Assembly: GCA_025200525.1 (NCBI GenBank)
Contig: CM045762.1
Location: 79,047,217-79,111,216 of the forward strand
Direction: 5' to 3'
DNA from: Camellia lanceoleosa
Lineage: Eukaryota > Streptophyta > Magnoliopsida > Ericales > Theaceae
DNA length: 64,000 bases
Below the pieces are notes generated by a model, which was not told the origin of the DNA, ran no database searches, and was given only the letters and a program-made list of their open reading frames with translations. The position numbers and the translations under genes are program-made. Of the stretch, positions 55,665-64,000 are shown in pieces; the first letter of the stretch is position 1, and each line of letters starts with the position of its first letter.

Positions 55665-58125
55665 TGTAACAACCCTCGTACTGATTACCGTTAAACCACT
55701 GAATTACCTACTGATTATTGCTAAACTGAACTGATAATGACTGATAAGTGAACTGGATGAACTACTGAACAGACTGATTGGAATCGGCTGGCTGAATAAG
55801 TTTATGCATTTAATTGCATATTATGTCTGTTGACTTATGTGATTATCTGTTTGCATTTTATGTTTAAGCGCTAATTGAAGGCCTTATCGTGACGATTTAG
55901 AAACCGTTTGATGTTTTGGAATCAGCATAATATTTGTGATTTAATAATATTTTTATCTGAAAATTGATTAGGAATGATTAAATTAGGTTAAAAGAGTTAA
56001 TTATGAACTTGGACGTATTTACCGAATTGCCATTTTGAATGGACCCTTTGTTTACTATTATTCTAGAGCCTTACCACACCTAACAAACATCTTGATCAGC
56101 CATTTCCCTTAGTCCCAACCGACCAAAAAGAGAATTAGAGTGAGAAGAAGAGTGTTAAGGGAGATTTGAGCTCATCTTGAAGAATTGCTTGGAGAATTGA
56201 AGTGGTTGCTAGGAAATTGTCAAATTAAGCCTCCAAAACTTGTAATTGGAACTCTAGGTAAGGAATCATCTTCTTATTGTTGTCCTTGAGCTAAGTTTTG
56301 CATGATTCATGCATCATTGTAGAGCTAAGACATGATTTTGCTCATATATATTGAATTGAAGATCAATTCATGCATGCATGTTGAATTTGTTGACTTTTGA
56401 AGTTGAATTCTTGGCTAATTAGTACATGCAAGCTCATAGTCATATTAAGTCCATGATTTCATCTCATTTGCCAACTATGGAGCTCTTTGGAGCAAGATTT
56501 AAAGATTGAAATTGGTTTGAAACTCATGCATTGCATGTTTTAAAGTGTTCTTGAATTGGGTTTGAAAAATGGTTCTAATTGACTCACCTTTGGGGCTTGA
56601 ATTCATAAATTGGCTTTTGAAACTTGTTATACATTGTTTTGGGATATATTCTCCAGAATTTGAGCCCAAGAGGTCGAGAATTGAGGTGAGAATGCTTGGT
56701 TTGAGCTAGGAAAATCTGGAAATTCAGTTTGGCTTCTTCCTTCAGCGAAGATTCTCGCTCGGCGACCAACGTTTTCCTCTGAGCCCTTTCGGCGAAGGAT
56801 TGGTGGCTCGGCGTAAATCGAACATCGATTACTTTTCTTGTTTCATCGGACGCTCGGCGAAGGAAGTCTCGCTCGGCGAACCCCTGATTTTGGAAGCTCG
56901 ATCGGCGAGCATCGTAGCGTAAAATTGAGCATCGATATTTTTATTGTTCCATCGGACCGCTCGGCGAAGGATTGTTCGCTCGGCGAATCCTTTGATTTTG
57001 CAACCTCGCTCGGCGAAGGAAGGCTCGCTCGGCGAGACCCTGTTTTGACAACTTTTGAAAAGTGCCTTATTGTATTTTTGCATCCTCATCGCATCCTAGG
57101 CATTCTTAGGCCTAGTTTAAAAGCATCTTAATGAGGATTTGGACATAGAACCACAGGGAATTTAGGGTTTTAATTATCATCCTTTCCAAGCTGTAGACTT
57201 AGTGTGTGTTCTATTACATTTATTGTTTAGGGTTGGCTCTCGGGGACACGCTCTAGGCTTTGCTATAAGCCTAATCTCTGTGAGTAGCAGATGTGTAAAG
57301 ATATGTTCAAAATGGTTATCTTTTGAATCTTGTTTCTAAGCATTTCTTGGTGATATTATTCTTGAATGAATGTATGTCCTATTTCTGGCTGTATTGTGGC
57401 ATCCTTAGCACCTCTTGTTATTGATTGTTCTGAGCTCTGTCGGTTTCCTTGTGGAACCATCTTTGTTCTTGAATGATTGGCCATCATTCTTTGTTGGTCT
57501 GTTAAGACTCGGTCCTTTTGGACCCTCTTGTTTATAGGCTATTGGATGTACCACATATATTTGTTTGGTGAAATCTTGCCAAGAGAACTCTTGTTTAAAT
57601 GGGCTGATTTCATTCTTTGTAAGGACATTCATTCATAACCTCTTTCGCTTTATGTTATTCATGGGCTTTAGCTCCTTTGTTATATATATATATGTAGGTT
57701 CTCGGCTGACGGCTAGGAGCTATGGCGTGGGTTAGTCCCGATTTTGTCAAGCGACCAATGTGCCTCCTACGAGGTTCGAGGCGCCATCAAGTGGCTTGGG
57801 GTGTTTTGTGTCCCCACTAGTCTCCTCTTGTTTTGTCTTTGTTATGCGTTCTTTGTATAAATGTTTCTTTGCCTTTATGGCGAGAATCAAGTCCGTCTTG
57901 AATATACGTAATGATTGTATATCTTTGTCTTGGTTTGAATGCATAAATGTATGAAAAATGTTCTTGGCATCTGATTTTCACTTCAATGGACACTAGATAT
58001 TTCTTGTTTTGGCTTCAGTTACGAACTCTGTATTTACTGTATTACTGATTGGCAGGCCTTTGGTAATCTCGGATTACTGGCCAGTTACGGTGCTAAACCC
58101 ATAGGGCCGGGTTTGGGTCGTGACA
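55665..58125 (+). mobile_element. Gypsy-2-related solo LTR (gypsy-3)
   Basis: GCTAC flanks both ends (55,660-55,664 and 58,126-58,130). It is 2,461 bp from TGTAACAACCC to GGTCGTGACA. Several stretches align with the gypsy-2 LTR ('gattactggccagttacgg', 'gcctaa...attcataacc', array region) but overall it is clearly diverged, a sister family. Unequal recombination between two LTRs would have removed the body. It lies in the copia RNase H. Confidence 0.9.
56740..57045. repeat. CTCGGCGA array in the solo LTR
   Basis: Eight CTCGGCG units, mainly CGCTCGGCGAAGG and CGCTCGGCGA, occupy the positions of the CTCGAGCG units of gypsy-2. Not one CTCGAG is left, so the palindrome is lost throughout. Confidence 0.85.
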
Positions 58126-58422
58126 GCTACAGTTGTTAAGGAATATGCTTCTTCCATCTCTCTGAGTTCCTATTCTTTGGTGTGACAACCTCTTCGCTAT
58201 GGCCTTAACTTCTAATCCTGTTTTTCACTCTAGGTCCAAGCACATTGAAATTTATTGTCATTTCATTAGAGGGAAAGCGGTGGCTAAACAACTTGATCAC
58301 CGATATGTTCCAACTGTTGATCAAATTGCTAATGTGTTTACCAAGCCTTTAATCATTTCTAGGTTTCACTATCTTAAGGACAAACTCTTGGTGCTTCCTT
58401 GCCCCAATAACTTGCAGGGGAA

Positions 58423-58691
58423 TGATAAGATAGCTAATCAAGAACTAGAGAAACAATCTGAAGAACAAGTGCAGCCTCATGAATTGTCTGTGACACCAAT
58501 TGCATCACAAGCATGTGTGGTTAGAAGATTGAGCAGATATAGCTATACAAGTTGTGGTGGTTAGGTTAGTCAGTTAGAATATTGTTAGAGTGATATCTAC
58601 GTATATGTGAGTGATGTATTAGTTGATTATATAAATATTTTGTAAACAATTGAGTTGGTGTAATGAGAATATGTGATTCAGTCTTTCTGCA
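58423..58691 (+). repeat. Copia 3' LTR
   Basis: 269 bp from TGATAAGATAG to TTTCTGCA, preceded by a polypurine tract and followed by the GTTTC target repeat. Confidence 0.9.
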
Positions 58692-58696
58692 GTTTC

Positions 58697-61163
58697 ACAG
58701 TGTGCTTCAATTTGATAATTGCCGTTAATTATCACACTTTCCCTCATGACTTGACTTGTCATGTGTCCTTTACATAAATAATCATGTGTCATTTGTGATC
58801 TACTGCCATCTTTCATGTACTAGCTTATCAACAGACCTTTGAAAGAAAATTTACAACAGGAGGGGTTGAACCCTAAGTTGAGCATGTGGAGTGCAAACCC
58901 ATTGACCAACAAGGCTAGCCCTTAGGGGTACATGAACTGTTACCTTTATTATTAGAATGTGGAAATTTAGAGACCTACACTAATGAGATTAGGCTAAGAT
59001 GAAGAAACTTGTAAACATATGACAAGCCCTTATTTTTGTAATAATAGACGGAGAAATGGTTCTAAACTCCAATGTCCGAGTTCAATTCTCATTGGTGTGT
59101 TCTAGACATAACAATGCCTACTATTTATGGATAAATGCAAGTATTTGAAATTTATTTGTAAGATTAAGCTCAAAGGATTGTGCCGTAAAGCGATTCACTG
59201 TCATAAAAAAATAAATAAATAAATAAACGAAATAAAAAAGTTTGCAAACTTGCCATTTCTAAAAAATGTTTATACACAATTTAGAAATTATATCGATCTT
59301 AAACTTTGGCCATGTACTTAAAAACTTGTACATTAATCTAAAAGTTGGATGTAAATTTGGCAGCAGAAGTGTCAAATTAGGCAACTTCCATTACTCTAAA
59401 AATTATTACTGAACGGTATCTTTTGTCGCCAAATCTATTTGTTTAGAGATTTTTACATTTTAAGATTCTCAAATATTCCAATTAATGGTTGTAAATATTT
59501 TGTGATAGGTAGCTAGAAATATTTGATAACAGAAAATTGGACATATTACTTGTTTTGCATCTAACAACTAAGGCAAACCATCGGGCAAAAAAAAACATAT
59601 GAGCTGGAAACAATGAAAAGTTGTCCGGTTGATTTTGGAACTAGAAACCATGTTTGATAGTTCTTGTCTCCTCAATGAAATTCACAAGTCCATCAGTAAG
59701 CACAGTGACTTGAAAAGTGTTTGTATCTACAAAGAACAACACACAGTGTTTCTTCACTCCCGTGATTTGATTGCTCTTTGATGTGTGGGACACAAATTCA
59801 TCCATGAATTCCACATGTAGTTTATATATTGCAATTTATTTAGCATATCCTTTTTGTACTTCCTGCCCCCCATAAAAATAAAAATAAATAAATAAATTCA
59901 AATATGGTGACTTGCCATGAAAGGTCTCGATAAATATGATTATACATGTCCTATGTACTAAAAAAAATTATATTTTAAAATTTAAAATGTGTGAATCGAA
60001 TTTATTATGAGTGCCATTTATGCTACATCAAATTTAAATAAGCAATGTTACTAACACAAAAAGTTTACATAGATATTTGTTCAGAATTTGTCATGTGTGT
60101 TTCAAATTCTATTTAAATGTAAGTCCTATTATTCAACAGATAAATCTGAACCATACATCTAATTTATAGATAAAATTGTGTGTTTCAATTATGTGTTTAT
60201 AGGTTTTCTGAATTTAAGTTTACACCATCTATTCAAATATTTTAGAACTGAATTTGAGGATATTTTGGATTTGTTGGAATTGCTACGTACACCTTCAGCA
60301 GGGGACAATGAAACATGTATTAGACAACTCACTTACCACTTCATCCGCTTCATTTTCCATCTTATCAATACTCCCAAGCTATTTGAGTTATGTATTTGAT
60401 ATTACACATCTTGACTACTTTCCCATGTACCTGAAAAAAGATATTACACATCTTGACCCTCTTCCATACTTAGCCTCTTTTCTTTTTTCTTTTTCTTTTT
60501 TTTTATTATTTAAATTCAATACTTAGCCAATTTTGTTCCTGCTAACTCTAATTTTAGATTGTTTAATTCCCGTACAATAACATAGATTTGTGTACATAAT
60601 GATAGCAATAAAATTTGATGCTTTCATCAACTATTACAAAATCACATATTAACAATTGTGTCACAAGAGGTCTAACACTTCTTTTTAGAGAAGTTATTTG
60701 ATATTCTTGAGTATTGACTCAATAATTTCAGAATTACAAATTATTTGTTAGAATTATTTATTTTTCTTCTAAAAAAGGCCGATAATATTTTTCTAAATCC
60801 AAAGACTATCAATATCTATTTTAGAGAGTTTGCACCTCATGTTTATAATAAAAAAGAAAACGAAAAAGGGAAGAGACCTTTGAGTCAACTTCAATCCTTC
60901 TGGCATCATAATCAAAGCTACAGTGTTGCACTATTCAGACAGATGGCACTATGGAACTGAGAAATTAATGCACTGATGACAAGTTACAAACTAAAAAAGA
61001 AAAGAAAATCATGGAACAAGAACTGCCTTTTGACACACTAGACAATAATTAAGCTAATAAAAAGAAGAGATCATAAGATGGTTTTAAACTACAAAAGTAA
61101 CAATAATCTACTACCTAGGCTTTGTGTTATACCAGAACATCACTCAGTCCTTCACTCTCTTCT
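58697..61163. other. Intergenic, downstream of GH3, nothing recognised
   Basis: AT-rich with AAAT microsatellites (near 59,205 and 59,880). ORFs of 73-90 codons around 60,178-60,526 are low-complexity and have no family features. The last few hundred bases before 61,164 should include the GH3 3' UTR. Confidence 0.5.
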
Positions 61164-63945
61164 TCAGTTGTTGGTGCACCATTGCTTGTGACCAGGAGCC
61201 CATTTGGGGCATTTTGGACTGAAATATTTTGAAACAACCCTAGAATTCAAAAGCTCAACAATGGGAGCATATTTCACACACCGGGGCGTCTTGTACTGGT
61301 TTATTGATGCACCATTGCTCAGAGCATAGTCCATGAGCTTATCAAATGTCCCACTCTCCACCATTTTTATCTCTAGTGGCCCGATTGACTTGTCCGATAC
61401 ACGACCTTGCCGGTACACACTGTTCAGTGATTCTTCAATGGTAAGGCAACAATCCTCAAAAACTGATGGAGGAACTAGGGCTTCACTATTACTTAGTTCA
61501 ACTTCCCAGTATAGGACATAGTGTCCTGGGATGGATGATGTATCGGCATAGCTTGTGTATTCTACGATGGAGGCCTCGAATGGAGCAAGATGGTTAGCTG
61601 CATTCTTGACTGCATTTTGAAGCTCAACTTCATCTGTTTTGTCAGAATCAATGCTTAGAACAACATTCTTTCGGCAAATGAAGTTAAATTGAGGTGCCTT
61701 GTTCTTGAATCCAGCTACTTGGAGTATGTCTCCAACGCGATAACGATAAAGCCCTGGAATTTAAGAGTGTGAGATAGTGTTAACAAAAATGCTAATATTG
61801 GAGCGATTTACATTTTGATATGCACGTTTAAGAAATCGAAAAGGGCCAAAACCTATTCCTTTAATTTCATTAAAATTTTCTTTAGGATGTAAAAAAAAAA
61901 CAATGTAATGAAGTAAAATCTAAATTTACATTGTCAATTTGAAATGAAATTGCTTATGGAATATCTAATTATTAAAAGAAAAAAATTCCAAAAATGTCTT
62001 AAATTATAATAATATAAGTTGTACTTCTATCATAGCACGTTGTATAGAATCTAGCCTATCATGTTTTCGTTCATGTTCCATGTATTCGAATGTTCATTGG
62101 TATAAAATTATTTTTTTCATGTGTCTGAATAGTGAAAGGAAGAAATACATACTTTCTGCAAGGAACATAGAATCTTACCAGCATAAGTGGTGACCACAAG
62201 CTCATATTCATGTCCAAGTTTAACATCAACAAGATCAACCAACTTGTGATGTTCATCTGGGTTGAGGGCTGAGTCCGACGATGGCTCCGACAGAGTATTA
62301 ATGACTCCATTTTTCCTATTCACCGGCAAGAACTCGAAATAGGCCATGGTGGGAATAAGGGTATAAGAAACTTCACTTGGCTTTGACAAAGGCCTCATAT
62401 TCACACCAAAATAACACTCAGAAGAAGCATACATAGTGCACACAAGTGGTAAACCATTACTATAATAATCGAGAGTTTGAATATATTGTGACATAGTTCC
62501 AGTCACAATAACATCAATATACTTGGTATTAGGCCATAACCTAGTTATAATCCCTTTCCATGACTCCCTACGACACTCGGCCTCGATGAAATCTGCAAGA
62601 CAAGGACTCGCTTTGAAAATTTTCATCACGGACTCTCTCACCGAAAGGTCAGTGATTCTGGCATCAATTGTTCCAGTTCGGATATCGTTACAAAGAAATG
62701 GCCAATTTTTTTCGAGGAAACGAATGGCACGGATAAACCCAGAAGCAAAAACCGCGCCTACTCGAAGAACTTCAGTGTTTTGGATGAGACCGCAAAGCAA
62801 CTGCGAGTACATGCTTTGGTAAGAGTCCGAGCAAAGAATCGTTTCGTTTGGGCTCGTATAGTTTGTGTAGGGATCGAAAGGTCTGTTTTTAAAGTAGGAG
62901 CTTTTGTAGTAACTGGTTAGGACTGGACGAGCTAGAAGTCCTCCTGGAGTCTTGGCTTCGGATTTGATGAAGAGAAAGTACATTCCTTTGCCTTTGTCTA
63001 AACCAGGAACAAACTGGTTCATCACTGGCATCAAAAGGCTGTACAACAATGATCTCCTTTCGAGCTCTTCTTCGATTGTTGGCATCAGTTTTCTCTCTCC
63101 ACCAGATGTTCCAGAGCTGAACATCAGAAAAAAGGGCTTTCGTTAGGAAAAAGGAAAGAAAGTAGAAATAGAGAAATAATAAGCAGTGAAACAAACAAAC
63201 ACGCAAACAGTTTGTTGTCGTTTGGTTATAAGTTTACATTTACTGGTAAAGAATGAGTTTTAACAAAACCAACTGTTACAAAATCTCTCAATACCATGAA
63301 ATTATAGAATTTCAAAATTTTTCTTAGGATGATCAAAAAGTATCAATTATCAAAGGAGATAAAGTAGACTGAGAGTGTTTGAAAAGCGACTATTTTAGTT
63401 AGTGTTTTTATTTTAATTTAAAAATGTGTAGAAAAATTGAGAAAGTGATACATTTGGGTGTTTTGACTTTCTAATTATTTTAACCAAAAAGCCAACCCTT
63501 CAAATATTTGGTCGAATCAGGTTAAATTTGAGACACACAACAGCTTAATGAACAAAACAGGATTAACTCAAAAACTTAAATCAGAATTTTAATCTCAAAG
63601 GACTCACCTAGTAAGGAACTCAGAAATGGTTTGAGAACAAAGGATGGGAGAAGTATCACCATTAGCAATTCGATCGATATCTGGCTGCAGATCTTCATAT
63701 GTGACAACTGGCATCAGCTTCTTGAAACTTTGACGATCCGTTTCACCGTTAAGGCCATGCCTTCGCAAGTACTCCACACCGGCATTACGAGAAAGGATTT
63801 CAGCAAGAACCCTCTTCTGAACTTCATCAGCATTACTAGTAACATCTTCAATGAATTGAAGGGCCTTCTTATTTGTCTCTTCTATGCAATCCTCAACAAC
63901 AGAGTCTTTTTCAGCAGTTATGTTCTTGTTTGGAGCCTCTGGCAT
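61164..63945 (-). CDS. GH3: GH3 auxin-amido synthetase, three exons, 621 residues
   Basis: Exons on the minus strand: 63,945-63,608, 63,116-62,179 and 61,753-61,164. Introns have GT/AG borders (ACTAG|GTGAGT...TTCAG|CT and GCTG|GTAAG...TCCAG|GG), and the joined frame is open. It has the three GH3 nucleotide-binding motifs: [10 protein letters not shown] (residues 113-122), YASSECYFG (342-350) and YRVGD (430-434). It ends with the family's '[14 protein letters not shown]' tail. Family knowledge: GH3 enzymes adenylate an acyl acid and transfer it to an amino acid in the cytosol. The sequence, including the 'MPEAP' start and 'DQVFPG'-region neighbours, resembles group II enzymes such as GH3.5/GH3.6, which conjugate indole-3-acetic acid and so lower free auxin. 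Length is close to the usual 600-612. The promoter lies outside the window, so auxin regulation, usual in the family, cannot be checked. Substrate is inferred. Confidence 0.95.
63365..63510. mobile_element. Tourist-like MITE remnant in GH3 intron 1
   Basis: 'gtgtttgaaaagcgactatt...ttgactttctaattattttaaccaaaaagccaaccc' resembles the MITE family seen at 291, 4,863 and 25,042. Ends are degraded and no target repeat is clear. Lies within the 491-bp first intron (63,117-63,607). Confidence 0.4.
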
Positions 63946-64000
63946 GGTTTCAGTGTGAGATGCAAAGCAAAGATGAACAAAGAAAGAGAAAGAAATACAT

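Larger units (their letters stand above)
55600..58420 (+). pseudogene. Copia RNase H end, split by a solo LTR
   Basis: The RNase H pieces are about 55,600-55,664 and 58,131-58,420. The second includes 'NPVFHSRSKHIEIYCHFIRGKAV' and 'DQIANVFTKPL', the usual C-terminus of plant copia polyproteins, ending just before the polypurine tract (CAGGGGAA, about 58,415-58,422). Confidence 0.8.
31248..58691 (+). mobile_element. Ty1/copia retrotransposon, broken into four parts by later insertions
   Basis: GTTTC flanks both ends (31,243-31,247 and 58,692-58,696). The LTRs are about 270 bp. The element's own sequence is 31,248-32,385, about 41,878-43,913, about 55,241-55,664 and about 58,126-58,691. Gag, zinc knuckle, protease relic, integrase, reverse transcriptase and RNase H follow in copia order (integrase before RT). 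Many stops and an internal RT deletion make it inactive. By rough hand count the two LTRs differ at about one position in eight, the most of the nest, in keeping with its being the outermost element. Confidence 0.92.

Noticed and set aside
58855..58925. tRNA-like segment 'gttgaaccctaagttgagc'
   Set aside because: Only a weak B-box resemblance; no secondary structure that I could support.
60178..60526. Two overlapping ORFs upstream of the GH3 end
   Set aside because: Hydrophobic low-complexity translation of AT-rich DNA, no homology features, no supporting signals.

Overview
The window is nuclear DNA of a flowering plant, most likely a eudicot. It is AT-rich, its genes have introns with GT/AG borders, it carries plant-specific families (F-box/FBD proteins, a GH3 auxin-conjugating enzyme), and it is full of plant-type mobile DNA (Ty1/copia and Ty3/gypsy retrotransposons, Tourist-, Stowaway-, hAT- and CACTA-like elements). 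I cannot name the species.

Bases 1-23,000 hold a tandem segmental duplication. Block A (1 to about 13,135) and block B (about 14,474 to 22,998) each carry exon 1 of an F-box/LRR/FBD gene. Block B continues into exons 2 and 3, giving a complete gene of 455 codons (16,280-23,826). Block A stops being similar about 80 bp before the exon 2 position, so its copy has a perfect exon 1 (5,370-6,338) but no FBD exons. Because the blocks are so alike, each serves as the empty-site control for the other. At least ten insertions or local duplications are in one block and not the other. A palindromic element family has five copies in this part.

Bases 23,827-31,242 are intergenic. They contain a 5'-truncated LINE with 16-bp target repeats, a solo LTR inside that LINE, and an AT-extreme CACTA-type element.

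Bases 31,248-58,691 are one old Ty1/copia element that other elements have opened at three points. A complete but decayed Ty3/gypsy element in reverse orientation (gypsy-1) sits in gag. A younger forward Ty3/gypsy element (gypsy-2) sits in the reverse transcriptase and has an unrelated solo LTR inside its 3' LTR. A gypsy-2-related solo LTR sits in the RNase H region. Target-site duplications can be read at every junction, and rough LTR divergence agrees with the nesting order. The gypsy LTRs carry arrays of the palindrome CGCTCGAGCG, the most unusual sequence pattern in the window.

Bases 58,697-61,163 are intergenic. The window ends with a complete three-exon GH3 gene on the minus strand (63,945-61,164), which would encode a cytosolic enzyme that conjugates auxin to amino acids. 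The two host genes have no evident functional link; the rest of the window is mobile DNA and its remains.
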